Shown: positions 28,735 through 38,671 of the stretch, piece after piece
Layout: the number at the start of each line of letters is the position of its first letter
Numbering within the stretch: position 1 is the stretch's first letter
From: Sphingorhabdus sp. Alg231-15
Lineage (GTDB): Bacteria; Pseudomonadota; Alphaproteobacteria; Sphingomonadales; Sphingomonadaceae
Assembly: GCF_900149705.1 (NCBI RefSeq)
Contig: NZ_LT703001.1
Span: 186,001 to 250,000, forward strand
DNA: 64,000 nt
Direction of reading: 5' to 3'
Program-made: the position numbers and the translations under genes
Notes under the pieces: generated by a model
Seen by the model: the letters and a program-made list of their open reading frames with translations, nothing else
Told to the model about the DNA's origin: nothing
The model's database searches: none

Positions 28735-30228
28735 CTATCCAACTTGCTCGACCAATATCGGTGTTTCTTTTGCGGCCACTTTCTCATTTAACAGAGTGAG
28801 TTGATCAGGCTGTTGTCCACCCTCCTGATCTGTAAGCGGCGTCGGATAAGCACCGGTGAAGCAAGCATCACAATATTGTGGCTCTGCCTCCTGGCGTGCT
28901 TCTTCACCAACGGCTTTGTAGAGGCCATCAATGGAAATGAAGGAGAGGCTATCAGCTTGAATATATTCACACATCTGTTCGACGGATTTCATCGCAGCTA
29001 GCAACTTTTCGCGCGTTGGCGTGTTAACGCCGTAAAAGCAGCTATGCATTGTCGGTGGGCTGGCGATCCGCATATGCACTTCTGCTGCCCCAGCTTCGCG
29101 CATCATTTGAACAATTTTCAGGCTGGTTGTTCCGCGCACAATGCTGTCGTCAATCAAGACAATCTTCTTGCCGTTCACCAGCGGTCTGTTTGCATTATGT
29201 TTGAGCTTTACGCCAAGATGACGGACTCCGTCACCAGGTTGAATGAAAGTGCGACCAACATAATGGGAGCGAATAATCCCTAATTCAAAAGGGATGCCTG
29301 ATTGTTCTGCATATCCGATGGCTGCCGGTGTTCCGCTATCCGGAACTGGTATGACATAGTCGGCATCAACTGGATTTTCGATGGCAAGCTGTGCACCGAT
29401 TTCTTTGCGCACGCTATAAACTGATGAGCCGTCCACAATGGAGTCGGGCCGCGAGAAATAGACATGTTCGAAGATGCAGGGACGAGCATTGGTTGATCCA
29501 AATGGCCTGTGAGATCGCATTTCTCCATTGGAAACCACAATCAATTCCCCGGCATCAACGCTTCTGACATATTCCGCACCCACGAGATCCAGCGCAACAG
29601 TCTCTGACGCGAAGACATAGGCATCGCCAATTTTGCCAATAACCAAGGGTCTGATACCCAGTGGATCTCGGCATGCGATCATTCCGTCGGGTGTCATGCA
29701 AATGAGTGAATAGGCGCCTTCAACCTTCCGAAGGGCATCTATAAACTTGTCGAGCAACGTTCGGTATTTTGACGTTGCCAGCAGATGGATGATCACCTCG
29801 GTATCGCTTGTCGATTGGAAAATCGATCCATTCTGCACCAGCTCATGGCGGAGTTTTAGGGCATTGGATATATTCCCGTTATGAGCAATAGCAAAACCGC
29901 CGGATGCAAGGTCTGCCTCCAGCGGTTGAATGTTACGCAATGTTCCAGCCCCGGTCGTTGAATAGCGGACATGGCCACATGCGTAATCGCCGCGCAGCTT
30001 GTCCATGACTTCCTGGCTATCGAAATTCCCTGCCACTGGGCCAAGGGCTCGATGACTGTAGAATTCCCTGCCATTGCGACAGGTGATTCCTGCCGCTTCC
30101 TGTCCGCGATGCTGTAAAGCGTGAAGGCCCAGCGCGACCATCGCTGCGGCGTCTTCGACTCCAGCGACGCCAAAAACGCCGCATTCCTCTCGTAGCTTGT
30201 CATCTTCAAACGGGTGGGTTGTAAGCAT
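28735..30228 (-). CDS. purF: amidophosphoribosyltransferase
   Basis: PurF makes 5-phosphoribosylamine from PRPP and glutamine, the first step of purine synthesis. From ATG 30228 it is 497 residues, with the mature Cys nucleophile in REECGVFGVAG, the glutaminase motifs RGQEAAG and STSDTEVIIHLL, and the PRPP-binding loop VLIDDSIVRGTTS. The start was placed just before the propeptide MLTTHPFEDDKLREE; the frame extends to 30369 without homology. The SDR gene follows. Confidence 0.97.
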   Translation of the reverse strand: MLTTHPFEDDKLREECGVFGVAGVEDAAAMVALGLHALQHRGQEAAGITCRNGREFYSHRALGPVAGNFDSQEVMDKLRGDYACGHVRYSTTGAGTLRNIQPLEADLASGGFAIAHNGNISNALKLRHELVQNGSIFQSTSDTEVIIHLLATSKYRTLLDKFIDALRKVEGAYSLICMTPDGMIACRDPLGIRPLVIGKIGDAYVFASETVALDLVGAEYVRSVDAGELIVVSNGEMRSHRPFGSTNARPCIFEHVYFSRPDSIVDGSSVYSVRKEIGAQLAIENPVDADYVIPVPDSGTPAAIGYAEQSGIPFELGIIRSHYVGRTFIQPGDGVRHLGVKLKHNANRPLVNGKKIVLIDDSIVRGTTSLKIVQMMREAGAAEVHMRIASPPTMHSCFYGVNTPTREKLLAAMKSVEQMCEYIQADSLSFISIDGLYKAVGEEARQEAEPQYCDACFTGAYPTPLTDQEGGQQPDQLTLLNEKVAAKETPILVEQVG

Positions 30229-30426
30229 ATCGCACCTTGTTTGCTGCCCAAAATATCGACGCCTAGTTAACGTCAGTGGGGAGATGGCAGGGATATAGAT
30301 TTGATTCCCTGCTTTGTCTTCCCCCTTGGTCATAAAAATATCATATTTATCGGGAGCCATCGGACACAATTGCAGAAAGACCGGTTTTGCGTTGCACTGA
30401 ACGATTTGGAGACCTAATCCGAAGGA

Positions 30427-30801
30427 ATGACAGAGAATAAAAACAATGACCGGGAGACCGGATCAACGCTTAATCCAAAATATGATTCGAATGGTTTGAT
30501 CGCAGCAGTGGTCACCGACGATTCGTCAGGTGATGTTCTGGTGATCGCATTCATGAATGCTGATGCGCTCGAGCTAACTCAAAAAACGGGTGTCGTGCAC
30601 TTTTATTCAAGGAGCCGTCAGTCGCTTTGGAAGAAAGGCGAAACGTCGGGAAATATACTGAATGTCAGCGAGCTAAGGATCGATTGCGATCAAGATGCGA
30701 TCTGGGTCAAAGCGAAACCCGCTGGTCCCACCTGCCACACTGGAGCAAAAAGTTGTTTCTATCGCAAAATCGAGAACGGCATGCTGGAGCATGTTGAGTG
30801 A
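30427..30801 (+). CDS. hisI: phosphoribosyl-AMP cyclohydrolase
   Basis: HisI hydrolyses phosphoribosyl-AMP in histidine synthesis. The 124-residue protein has the Mg/Zn-binding [18 protein letters not shown] and the [11 protein letters not shown] motif. The ATG is at 30427 and its stop overlaps the next gene by GTGA. The histidine operon is otherwise absent here, so this gene is separated from the rest of the pathway. Confidence 0.94.
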   Translation: MTENKNNDRETGSTLNPKYDSNGLIAAVVTDDSSGDVLVIAFMNADALELTQKTGVVHFYSRSRQSLWKKGETSGNILNVSELRIDCDQDAIWVKAKPAGPTCHTGAKSCFYRKIENGMLEHVE

Positions 30802-31334
30802 AACAGGTTTGCGTCCTGTTGTTCGCTTTCCTGCTCGCTAGCTGCGACCAAATCGAGGCAGGGCGAGGCGACGCAGCTGATGGTCCGGAAGAACAACCTT
30901 CTTCCTTGGAACAAGCCGCTATTGACGCTGGAGTTATCCCGGATGTTCGCAATGTCAGCTTGTCAGGTGCTTTCGAAAGACAGAGTGATCTCGGCGAAGA
31001 TCGTTTTTGCGCAGTCGGCAATGATGAGCGAGGATATCAAGTTGGTCTCCTCGCGGTTTTTGGCCCTGATAGTAAATGCGAGGGGCTCGGATCAGCGGAA
31101 CGGAATGGCGAACGAGTTACCATCACATTAGACAGCGAGCAGCGATGCAGTTTTACTGCAAGTTTTGACGGCGTTGCTTTGCAAATGCCCGGTGACTTGC
31201 CCGAGTCCTGCGAAAGCTATTGCACTCCGCGCGCCGGACTTAACGGAGTAAGCTTCTATCTGGTTGGTGAAGGCGATGCGGTGGCGCGCTCGACGCGGGG
31301 TCGCGAAATCGAGAACCTATGCCCTAGCGGTTGA
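30798..31334 (+). CDS. uncharacterised lipoprotein
   Basis: I do not recognise a family. The 178-residue protein has a lipoprotein signal ([10 protein letters not shown], Cys at about residue 16) followed by a soluble region with several cysteines (for example [29 protein letters not shown]) that could form disulfides. It begins with GTG at 30798, overlapping hisI by GTGA, so it is translationally coupled. The promoter of the MerR gene lies in and just after its end. Confidence 0.72.
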   Translation: MKQVCVLLFAFLLASCDQIEAGRGDAADGPEEQPSSLEQAAIDAGVIPDVRNVSLSGAFERQSDLGEDRFCAVGNDERGYQVGLLAVFGPDSKCEGLGSAERNGERVTITLDSEQRCSFTASFDGVALQMPGDLPESCESYCTPRAGLNGVSFYLVGEGDAVARSTRGREIENLCPSG

Positions 31335-31336
31335 TA

Positions 31337-31365
31337 TTGACGTTTACGTTAGCGTAAGCTATAAG
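31337..31365 (+). promoter_or_regulatory. merR promoter with embedded palindromic operator
   Basis: A -35 TTGACG (31337-31342), 17-base spacer and -10 TATAAG (31360-31365) form a near-consensus sigma-70 promoter. The spacer holds an imperfect palindrome TTTACG-TTAG-CGTAAG (31343-31358), one base off symmetric. An operator between -35 and -10 is the hallmark of MerR-type control. The expected transcription start is at or next to the ATG at 31372, which suggests a leaderless message. The stop of the upstream lipoprotein gene is only 2 bases before the -35. Confidence 0.65.
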
Positions 31366-31371
31366 ATAGTC

Positions 31372-31806
31372 ATGTCAAAAGCACTCAGTCATGCCGAGAT
31401 TGATACACCTGACCTTAAAAATCGCGAAAACTTTACGATTTCGGATTTGTCGGAGGAATTTGGGGTTACCGCTCGCGCGCTTCGTTTCTATGAGGACGAG
31501 GGGCTGATTGCTCCTCATCGCAAGGGGCTGGCGCGTATTTATACCAAAAGGGATCGCGCACGACTTGCGTGGATCATGCGAGCAAAGAACGTCGGTTTCA
31601 GCCTGACCGAGATTCGCGAGATGATCGACCTCTATGATTTGGGCGACGGACGTGTCACGCAGATGAAGGTGACACTCGACAAATGCCAAGAGAAGGTCGA
31701 TCTGCTGAAAAAGCAAAGAAATGACATTGATAGCTCAATCAAGGAGCTAACAGAATTTATCAAGATTGTGCGGGACGCCGTGACGGCCGCCAAAGCACAG
31801 CAATAA
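31372..31806 (+). CDS. MerR family transcriptional regulator
   Basis: The 144-residue protein has an N-terminal extension of about 20 residues, then the winged-helix domain [32 protein letters not shown], followed by [25 protein letters not shown], and a C-terminal dimerisation coiled coil. It lacks the metal-binding Cys of metal sensors. The start at 31372 fits the promoter just upstream. Its neighbour is an acyl-CoA dehydrogenase, as for LiuR-type regulators of acyl-CoA degradation, so a role in fatty or branched-chain acid control is inferred. Confidence 0.9.
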   Translation: MSKALSHAEIDTPDLKNRENFTISDLSEEFGVTARALRFYEDEGLIAPHRKGLARIYTKRDRARLAWIMRAKNVGFSLTEIREMIDLYDLGDGRVTQMKVTLDKCQEKVDLLKKQRNDIDSSIKELTEFIKIVRDAVTAAKAQQ

Positions 31807-31865
31807 TAGAGGATAGTTCGCCAGTATTTTCTGGCTGAAATCAATTTAAGAGAAAGTTTTAGATA

Positions 31866-33668
31866 ATGCCAAGTTATCAAGCACCCGTCCGCGACACGCA
31901 ATTCGTCATCAACAATGTGCTCGGTGTGGAACGATTTTCGAACCTTCCCGGGTTTGAAAACGCAACGCCGGAAATGATCGATGCGATTTTAACCGAGGGC
32001 AGCAAATTTATCGAAAACGTGCTGTTTCCGCTTAATCAAGTAGGAGATCTGGAGGGGTGTACGCGCCATGAAGATGGCAGCGTGACAACACCGACAGGCT
32101 TCAAGGATGCTTACAAACAATATTGCGAAGCAGGCTGGGGCACTTTGTCCGGACCAGAGGAATTTGGCGGCCAGGGGCTGCCGCATATCGTCTCGATGGC
32201 ATTTGAAGAATATATGGCGAGTGGCAATATGGCCTTCGCCATGTATCCGGGCCTAACTCACGGCGCAATATCATCGATCCTCGCAAAAGGCAGCGACGAG
32301 CAGAAAGCCAAGTTTGTTCCCAAAATGCTTTCCGGCGAATGGACGGGTACGATGAACCTAACCGAACCGCATTGCGGCACGGATCTGGGGCTTATCAGGA
32401 CAAAGGCTGTGCCTAATGCTGACGGGTCCCATGCGATTACCGGCACTAAGATTTTCATCTCTTCCGGTGAACACGACATGTCCGAGAATATCATTCATCT
32501 GGTGCTGGCGAAGACACCGGATGCACCAGAGAGCGTAAAGGGAATTTCCTTGTTCATCGTTCCAAAATTCATTGTCAATGAGGACGGAAGTCTCGGAGAT
32601 AAGAATGATGTGTCTTGTGGTTCTATCGAACATAAAATGGGCATCCACGGAAATTCCACGTGCGTCATGAACTATGATGGCGCGACCGGTTATCTGGTTG
32701 GCGAAGAGAATAAAGGCCTAGCGGCGATGTTCATCATGATGAATGTTGCGCGACTGGGCGTGGGCCAACAAGGCCTTGGTGTTGCTGAAGTCGCTTATCA
32801 AAATGCCGTACACTATGCCAATGATCGTCGTCAGGGTAGGGCGTTGACTGGTCCGGAAGACCTAGAAGAAAAAGCCGATACGTTGTTCGTTCATCCTGAT
32901 GTTCGCCGGATGTTGCTGGATGCAAAGGCATTTACCGAAGGAATGCGTGCATTGTGTCTTTGGGGTGCTCTGCAAGCGGACCTAATTCACAAGGCGCAAT
33001 CGGAAGAAGATCGCCAGATGGCAGATGATCTGCTGTCACTGCTGACGCCTGTTATCAAGGGATATGGTACCGACAAGGGCTATGAGATTGCAACAAATGC
33101 TCAGCAGGTTTACGGAGGTCATGGTTATATCGGCGAGTGGGGCATGGAACAATATGTCCGCGATGCGCGCATCGCCATGATTTACGAAGGCACAAACGGT
33201 ATTCAGGCCATGGATCTAGTGGGCCGCAAGCTGGCTCAAAATGGTGGCCGCGGAGTGCAGGCTCTATTCGCCGTGATAACCAAAGAAGTCGAAGAGGCCA
33301 AAGGCGATGACAAGCTGAAGAGTTTTGCCGAAGGCTTGGAAAAAGCCACTGGCGAGCTGCAAAAAGCAACCATGTGGTTCATGCAGAACGCCATGGCAAA
33401 TCCGAACAATGCCGGAGCGGGCGCGCATCATTACATGCATATCATGGGGATTGTCGCTTTGGGCCTGATGTGGCTCCGGATGGCGAAGGCTGCATCGGAG
33501 GCATTAGCAGCTGGCGATGACAATCCTGATTTCTACGAATCCAAGCTGGTTACCGCACAATATTTCTCGGAGCGGTTCTTTCCGGATGCGGGCTCGCTGC
33601 GGCGCAAGATTGAAGGCGGCAGTGAAGCTATCATGGCGCTCGATCCCAAGATGTTCGCCGTCGCTTAA
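31866..33668 (+). CDS. acyl-CoA dehydrogenase with C-terminal domain (large form)
   Basis: The 600-residue flavoprotein catalyses alpha,beta-dehydrogenation of an acyl-CoA, the first step of beta-oxidation. It has an N-terminal extension, the FAD/substrate segments [18 protein letters not shown] and [12 protein letters not shown], and the catalytic Glu in [18 protein letters not shown], followed by a C-terminal extra domain (about 470-600). The large form is common for long-chain or 3-methylthiopropionyl-CoA enzymes; the substrate is not determined. It follows the MerR gene by 59 bases, in which a small CCAG/CTGG hairpin sits. Confidence 0.93.
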   Translation: MPSYQAPVRDTQFVINNVLGVERFSNLPGFENATPEMIDAILTEGSKFIENVLFPLNQVGDLEGCTRHEDGSVTTPTGFKDAYKQYCEAGWGTLSGPEEFGGQGLPHIVSMAFEEYMASGNMAFAMYPGLTHGAISSILAKGSDEQKAKFVPKMLSGEWTGTMNLTEPHCGTDLGLIRTKAVPNADGSHAITGTKIFISSGEHDMSENIIHLVLAKTPDAPESVKGISLFIVPKFIVNEDGSLGDKNDVSCGSIEHKMGIHGNSTCVMNYDGATGYLVGEENKGLAAMFIMMNVARLGVGQQGLGVAEVAYQNAVHYANDRRQGRALTGPEDLEEKADTLFVHPDVRRMLLDAKAFTEGMRALCLWGALQADLIHKAQSEEDRQMADDLLSLLTPVIKGYGTDKGYEIATNAQQVYGGHGYIGEWGMEQYVRDARIAMIYEGTNGIQAMDLVGRKLAQNGGRGVQALFAVITKEVEEAKGDDKLKSFAEGLEKATGELQKATMWFMQNAMANPNNAGAGAHHYMHIMGIVALGLMWLRMAKAASEALAAGDDNPDFYESKLVTAQYFSERFFPDAGSLRRKIEGGSEAIMALDPKMFAVA

Positions 33669-33753
33669 CTCATTGGACCGGTTGCGGCAGATTGTGGCTC
33701 TGGCGCGATAGGCGACAAAAGCCGGCCGAAAAGTCTGATTTTTATCTCGCTTA

Positions 33754-33784
33754 ACCGCTGCCTTCTTGAAGAGAGGGCAGCGGT
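33754..33784 (+). repeat. 9-bp inverted repeat before the calcium-repeat gene
   Basis: ACCGCTGCC (33754-33762) and GGCAGCGGT (33776-33784) form a perfect 9-bp stem with a 13-base loop, 86 bases after the acyl-CoA dehydrogenase stop and 52 bases before the ATG at 33836. No T run follows, so it may be a non-canonical terminator, an RNA-stability stem, or a leader element. Confidence 0.7.
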
Positions 33785-33835
33785 AGCACATTGCTGTAAA
33801 TGACAGGGGAATGATCCGCATTAGGAGTAGATGCA

Positions 33836-34114
33836 ATGCATTCCAAAACAACTTTAAAGCCGAAGCGGAGGCTGACACCCTATCTCGTGACCGTCGGTGT
33901 TGGCGTCTCCATGGCAACCGGTGCAGTTGCTGCTCAGGATACCCAGGAAGAACCGATGGAATCGGAAATTCCGGCCCCGACCATTGATACCGATGGTGAC
34001 GGCACCATGGATGCTTGGGACCGCAGCGGTGATGGCCAGCCCGATGCCTGGGATACTGACGGCGACGGCAAACCCGACCTTCTTGACGATGATGGCGACG
34101 GTAAACCCGATTAA
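33836..34114 (+). CDS. small exported protein with thrombospondin-3-like DxDGDGxxD repeats
   Basis: This 92-residue protein has a twin-basic N-terminus and a hydrophobic segment (about residues 18-37, ending AVAAQD) acting as signal peptide. A short acidic linker follows, then four to five DxDGDGxPDxxD calcium-binding-like repeats that run to the last residue. The repeats resemble thrombospondin type 3 repeats. It is monocistronic, between an inverted repeat and a strong terminator. Function is unknown; calcium binding outside the cytoplasm is inferred. Confidence 0.82.
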   Translation: MHSKTTLKPKRRLTPYLVTVGVGVSMATGAVAAQDTQEEPMESEIPAPTIDTDGDGTMDAWDRSGDGQPDAWDTDGDGKPDLLDDDGDGKPD

Positions 34115-34130
34115 CGCCATTTTGTCTTAA

Positions 34131-34168
34131 AGCGCCGGGTCGGGTCGCACTTGCCCGGCGCTTTTTTT
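34131..34168 (+). terminator. rho-independent terminator
   Basis: AGCGCCGGG (34131-34139) pairs with CCCGGCGCT (34154-34162), a 9-bp GC-rich stem with a 14-base loop, followed directly by a run of Ts to 34168. It ends the calcium-repeat gene. The T run overlaps the stop of the opposing dienelactone hydrolase gene. Confidence 0.9.
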
Positions 34169-34880
34169 AGAAAAGTTCTTCGAACATACTCAGCATTGCG
34201 GCTTTACTCTGCAGATCTGCCGATTTGTTATAAGCTACTGCATCGAGTGGCTTTCCATCGCTGGCCGGATCCGTAAAACCATGCACCACGCCGGTATAAG
34301 TGTGCATGTGACAATCGGCTCCCGCAAAGTCCATTTCCTCCATAAAGGCGCGCACCTGCTTCGGCGGAACCAGAGGATCAGCACGGCCGTGACAGACGAG
34401 CATACGAGCCTTGATCGCGCCCCTCTTGGCGGGCAGGGGAGTTGCCAAAAGTCCATGAAAGCTGACGACGAGAGCAATATCTTCGCCGCCACGCGCCATT
34501 TCCAGCACGATTTCTCCACCCATACAGTAACCGATCGCAGCGATCCGTTGGTTCGCCAGCTTTGAGCGTTTGCGCAGTTCATCAAGAGCGCAGCGAAACC
34601 GTGCCCGATAATTTTCTGGATCGGCCCGCAAGCTGTTCGCCATGCTTTGCGCGATGCGATTATCGGTTACTTCACCTTGGCCATAAATATCACAGACCAT
34701 CGCCGAATAGCCGATAGACGCCAGCCACCGCGCGCGATCAAACATGATCTTGTTCGGACCTGCAATGGTCGGGACAATCAATATCGCGGCGCGCGGATAA
34801 CGGCTTGGCTGGGCCATATAGCCCGCCAGCTCGAGTTCACCGTGATTGTAGGTGAAGGTGTTGACTTCAATTGAGCTCAT
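34167..34880 (-). CDS. dienelactone hydrolase family protein
   Basis: The 237-residue alpha/beta hydrolase has the Cys nucleophile characteristic of dienelactone hydrolases (C119 in IGYCMGGE), with D168 ([11 protein letters not shown]) and H200 (VVHGF) completing the triad. It is cytosolic. The ATG overlaps the cysK stop by ATGA, so it is the last gene of the MFS-cysK unit. The substrate is unknown. Confidence 0.92.
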   Translation of the reverse strand: MSSIEVNTFTYNHGELELAGYMAQPSRYPRAAILIVPTIAGPNKIMFDRARWLASIGYSAMVCDIYGQGEVTDNRIAQSMANSLRADPENYRARFRCALDELRKRSKLANQRIAAIGYCMGGEIVLEMARGGEDIALVVSFHGLLATPLPAKRGAIKARMLVCHGRADPLVPPKQVRAFMEEMDFAGADCHMHTYTGVVHGFTDPASDGKPLDAVAYNKSADLQSKAAMLSMFEELF

Positions 34881-35797
34881 TCTTCGGGCAAAAATTCCGG
34901 CACGGAAAGATAGCGCTCACCCGTATCATAGTTAAAGCCGAGTATGTTGGCTCCGTCGCCTAGCTCTGAAAGCTTTTGCGCAATGGCGGACATGGTCGCG
35001 CCCGAACTGATCCCGATGAGCATTCCTTCCTCTTTGGCAGCGCGAAGCGCCATCGCCTTGGCATCGGCTGGCTCAACCTGAATCGCGCCGTCAATGCTTT
35101 GGGTATGTAGATTGCCGGGAATGAAACCGGCACCAATGCCCTGAATTGGATGCGGACCGGGCTGGCCGCCGCTGATGACAGGGGAACCGACAGGTTCAAC
35201 CGCGTAGACCTTCAGATTGCTCCATTCCTCCTTCAGCACTTCCGCAACGCCCGTTATATGGCCGCCAGTACCGACACCGGTGATGATTGCATCAAGCGGA
35301 TTATCTTTGAAGTCTGCCAGTATTTCTTGTGCTGTTGTCCTTTTGTGCACTTCAAAATTGGCCGGATTTTCAAATTGTTGCGGCATCCATGCACCAGGGG
35401 TGGAGTCAATCAGTTCCTGCGCTCGTTCGATCGCGCCTTTCATGCCCTTTTCTTTCGGGCTGAGATCAAAGCTTGCGCCATAAGCGAGCATTAGCCGGCG
35501 GCGTTCCAATGACATGGATTCAGGCATGACTAGTATCAGCTTATAGCCTTTGACCGCTGCTACCATGGCAAGGCCAACACCAGTATTACCCGATGTCGGT
35601 TCAATGATTGTGCCGCCAGGTTTGAGTGCCCCGGATTGTTCAGCATCTTCGATCATTGCGAGTGCGATCCGGTCCTTAATCGACCCACCCGGATTGGAGC
35701 GTTCGGATTTGATCCAGACATTCGCATCACCAAACAGGCGTTGCATTTTGATATGGGGCGTATTGCCGATTGTATCGAGAATGGTGTTTGCGATCAT
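34877..35797 (-). CDS. cysK: cysteine synthase A (O-acetylserine sulfhydrylase)
   Basis: The enzyme makes cysteine from O-acetylserine and sulfide using PLP. From ATG 35797 it is 306 residues, with the PLP Lys in [12 protein letters not shown], the TSGNTG phosphate/substrate loop and GTGGHITG glycine-rich PLP loop. The start is preferred over 35827 because AGGAG lies just upstream and the N-terminus [14 protein letters not shown] is typical. The upstream frame overlaps the MFS stop. Confidence 0.95.
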   Translation of the reverse strand: MIANTILDTIGNTPHIKMQRLFGDANVWIKSERSNPGGSIKDRIALAMIEDAEQSGALKPGGTIIEPTSGNTGVGLAMVAAVKGYKLILVMPESMSLERRRLMLAYGASFDLSPKEKGMKGAIERAQELIDSTPGAWMPQQFENPANFEVHKRTTAQEILADFKDNPLDAIITGVGTGGHITGVAEVLKEEWSNLKVYAVEPVGSPVISGGQPGPHPIQGIGAGFIPGNLHTQSIDGAIQVEPADAKAMALRAAKEEGMLIGISSGATMSAIAQKLSELGDGANILGFNYDTGERYLSVPEFLPEE

Positions 35798-35816
35798 TGC
35801 TCTGTCTCCTGATTCA

Positions 35817-37049
35817 TTATGTAGCACTAGTGACTGATTTGTCTTCTTTTTTTATGTCTGCTTCCAAGTCCGGGGGCGGATCAAACGTCTTGGCCGCACC
35901 CAGTTGGGGAAATAGCCGTGACCAAATTCCAGTAACCACTATAGCACCGGCACCGCCCGCGACAATGGCTGCAATAGGGCCAAATAGCACGGCCAATCCG
36001 CCTGACAGGGCATCACCCAGCTCATTGGATGCACTGATCGTCATCTGGCTGACGGCGTTCACGCGCCCGCGTCGGTCATCAGGCGTGTGGAGCTGGATTA
36101 GCGAACTGCGCACATAGACTCCGAACATGTCAGCGGCACCGCACAATGCGAGGCAGGCCATTGACAGGGGTAAGGATGTACTCAACCCAAATCCAATCGT
36201 CCCCAAGCCGAAAACCGCCATCGCGATGAGCATCATATTGCCGACATTGCGGGACAGTGGTGCAAAGGAGAATATCCCGGCGACAATGACCGCGCCGACC
36301 GCTGGTGAAGCTGCCAGCAATGACAGACCGATCTCGCCGGCGCCCAAAATATCTTTCGCAAATACCGGAATCATCGCAGTTGCCCCTGCGAGGAACATGA
36401 CAAGTAGATCGAGCGTGATAGCACCGAGTACCAGCTTGTTGGTCCAGACGTAGGACATGCCATCCATCACCTGACGCAATGGTCCCTTGGTCCGATCAAT
36501 CGCGCTGCGTGTGACTGGTCCGATCATGAATATCGAAAGCATGGCCAGCGCATAAAGCGCTGCGCAGACGAAATAGGGCAGGGATGGCGCGATCTTGTAA
36601 AGCGGTCCGGCCATGCCAGGGCCGGCAATGACGCCGACTTGCCAGGCTATGGTAGACAGTGCAATCGCACGCGGTAGCGACTCTTTTGGTACCAAATTGG
36701 GGGCCAGGGAAGTGACTGCCGGCCCGAGAAATGCGCGGCAAATGCCTAGCAGGACGGAAATGATGTAAATGGCCCATAAGGTGATTTCACCGCTGACGGT
36801 GAGCAAACCGAGGACCAGCGCAATAGCTGCCTGTACGCCAAGAACTATCCGCGCAATCCAACGGCGATCCAGATGATCCGCCACCCAACCGACAAGCGGA
36901 GTCAGGATAAACAAAGGTACGAACTGCAAAAGCCCGAGTAATCCCAATATGCCGGCCGACGCACCGACACCCATGTCTTCGCGCGCAAGATTATAAGCCT
37001 GCCAGCCGAGGATCAGCATCATCGCGTAGAGCGCGAACATCGACGACAA
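35817..37049 (-). CDS. MFS transporter (start unresolved)
   Basis: The product has about 12 membrane segments and the MFS loop motif [14 protein letters not shown] (a DRxGRR-like A motif), so it is a major facilitator exporter. The first usable start is TTG at 37049, and it lacks a ribosome site. The frame is open 22 codons further (37050-37115) and encodes [15 protein letters not shown], which looks like the expected N-terminus of such exporters. The only codons at the 5' end are two ATC triplets after a TAA (37116-37118). The true start may therefore be ATC or upstream via a frameshift. Confidence 0.85.
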   Translation of the reverse strand: MSSMFALYAMMLILGWQAYNLAREDMGVGASAGILGLLGLLQFVPLFILTPLVGWVADHLDRRWIARIVLGVQAAIALVLGLLTVSGEITLWAIYIISVLLGICRAFLGPAVTSLAPNLVPKESLPRAIALSTIAWQVGVIAGPGMAGPLYKIAPSLPYFVCAALYALAMLSIFMIGPVTRSAIDRTKGPLRQVMDGMSYVWTNKLVLGAITLDLLVMFLAGATAMIPVFAKDILGAGEIGLSLLAASPAVGAVIVAGIFSFAPLSRNVGNMMLIAMAVFGLGTIGFGLSTSLPLSMACLALCGAADMFGVYVRSSLIQLHTPDDRRGRVNAVSQMTISASNELGDALSGGLAVLFGPIAAIVAGGAGAIVVTGIWSRLFPQLGAAKTFDPPPDLEADIKKEDKSVTSAT

Positions 37050-37347
37050 CCGCGAGAACCAGAGGTAGCGGTAATTGGCTATGCTAAAGGGATGAGGTGC
37101 GCGCTGTTCGATGATTTATATTTTCTGTGGCGATCAATGATTATATCTGGTTCTAGGCAAGTCTCTCTTCGCTGGACAGCAAAAATTTGTTTATCCACCG
37201 AAGGATATTGTGATGATGGTTATGTCGATTAACGGTCATCAAGCAGGCCGCTGAAGCCCGTTGTACGCGCCGAGAAATTATACAAATGATACGCAAAACG
37301 GAGGCGAAATTCTGTCGAACCGTTTTTTGTCGACGTTGAATCGAATT

Positions 37348-37758
37348 CTATCTGCTGCGCGAAGCCAGTGACGCGAGCAACAACCGGTTGTCATAGCGCC
37401 GGATTTCGCCGCGCTTCAGACCACGACAAAAATAGGGCACGGTATAACCTTCAATGGCTCTTGTAATGGCGTGGTCATCGGCATTACCATGACCCATTTC
37501 CTGAGCCAGATCCCAGGCGGCGGCAAAGCTTCCTGCACCTGCGCGGCTACGCAGCTTATAGGCGGAATCGCGGGTCATTCCAACGGCTCTGGCCGCGGCG
37601 GAGACAACACCGATACGAGACAGGTGATAGATAAACTTGCGCTGGCGATTAGGTGTCCAGCCACCGAAGCGCTTCACGGCAAAGGGAACAGGAGTGAAGA
37701 CAAGCAGATCGTCCTCACCGGCGATAGGCGCGGTGCGCGCAGGAGAAATATCAGTCAT
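37348..37758 (-). CDS. uncharacterised helix-turn-helix-like protein
   Basis: I do not recognise a named family. The 136-residue protein has a predicted HTH-like segment around ISRIGVVSAAARAVGMTRDSAYKLRSR, in the style of terminase small-subunit or resolvase-type HTH regions, then a C-terminal RGLKRGEIRRYDNRLLLASLASRSR. It has no signal peptide. The gap to the MFS gene (37050-37347) holds the MFS N-terminal codons and otherwise nothing I can assign. Confidence 0.6.
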   Translation of the reverse strand: MTDISPARTAPIAGEDDLLVFTPVPFAVKRFGGWTPNRQRKFIYHLSRIGVVSAAARAVGMTRDSAYKLRSRAGAGSFAAAWDLAQEMGHGNADDHAITRAIEGYTVPYFCRGLKRGEIRRYDNRLLLASLASRSR

Positions 37759-37972
37759 GAAAACAATATGTCACAGACCCATAATTGTAGGAAAGAACAA
37801 AATGTGAACTTTTCTGAGGCAAGCACCAAATATTGCTCTCCTCGGGCAGTTTAACGGTATTTTTTAATATTTGGTTCGTCTGCGTCTCCAAGCGGTACAG
37901 GCTGAAATGGTCGATGGTTGCTCCCTGTCGTTTTTGGTAACCAGCCTCTTAATCGAACAGGAGGTTTGGAAC

Positions 37973-38665
37973 ATGACAAAGCAGATAGCGATGCGGATCA
38001 GCGCGGCGATATTGATAGTGGTCGGCTTTTCTGTTCTGGGCCTGATCGCTCTTGGTCTTGTTCGTGCCTTTGCTGCAAAACCGATAGCCGCGGAGCCTCT
38101 GCCGGCGGTTACGGTATTGGAAGAGAAAGTGGCCGTCGAGGCTGTGGCGATGGATGCCGAGCAGGAGGAGGCAGCAATGCTCCCCGAGACTGTTTCGAAT
38201 TCTCCTTTTGTCGTCAAACGTATCCTGCAGATCGACGAGCCGTTCGTGCATGGTTATTACAAGTGGGATGATGAAGGGGTGCCGGATGGTGAGATCGTTA
38301 TCACTGTCGATCTGAAAGCGGAATCGATATCAGTCTTCCGTGATGGCTATGAAATCGGGGCGGCAGTGATCAAATTTGGCGATGCATTGAAACCAACACC
38401 GACCGGTGTTTTCCCGATTACCCAAAAGAGCAAGGATCATATCTCCAACATCTATCATGTGCCGATGCCCTATATGTTGCGGCTGACCAATGACGGGATC
38501 GCGATTCATGCCGCAGAGGTGAAATGGGGCTATGGCACGCGTGGTTGTATCGGCGTGCCGGAAGAATTTGCGCGTCTATTGTTCGAGCAAGTCGAACTTG
38601 GCGACCGGGTGATCGTAACCAATGGCAAAAGGCTGGGACTTGGTGAACCGATTGTGGCGGGCTGA
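37973..38665 (+). CDS. L,D-transpeptidase family protein
   Basis: The 230-residue protein has an N-terminal membrane anchor (about residues 8-33) and a C-terminal YkuD domain facing the periplasm (about 108-218). H179 (IAIHAAE) and C192 (TRGCIGVP) are the catalytic pair. The usual SHGCIR motif is altered: Arg replaces His, and Gly replaces the Arg after CI. AGGAGG (37959-37964) fixes the start. It could crosslink peptidoglycan or anchor proteins. It converges with the GMC oxidoreductase with a 6-base gap. Confidence 0.88.
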   Translation: MTKQIAMRISAAILIVVGFSVLGLIALGLVRAFAAKPIAAEPLPAVTVLEEKVAVEAVAMDAEQEEAAMLPETVSNSPFVVKRILQIDEPFVHGYYKWDDEGVPDGEIVITVDLKAESISVFRDGYEIGAAVIKFGDALKPTPTGVFPITQKSKDHISNIYHVPMPYMLRLTNDGIAIHAAEVKWGYGTRGCIGVPEEFARLLFEQVELGDRVIVTNGKRLGLGEPIVAG

Positions 38666-38671
38666 CCGCAA

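Noticed and set aside
37316-37340. GTCGA/TCGAC symmetry near 37316-37336
   Set aside because: Five-base arms with a long loop are common by chance and no known site matches.
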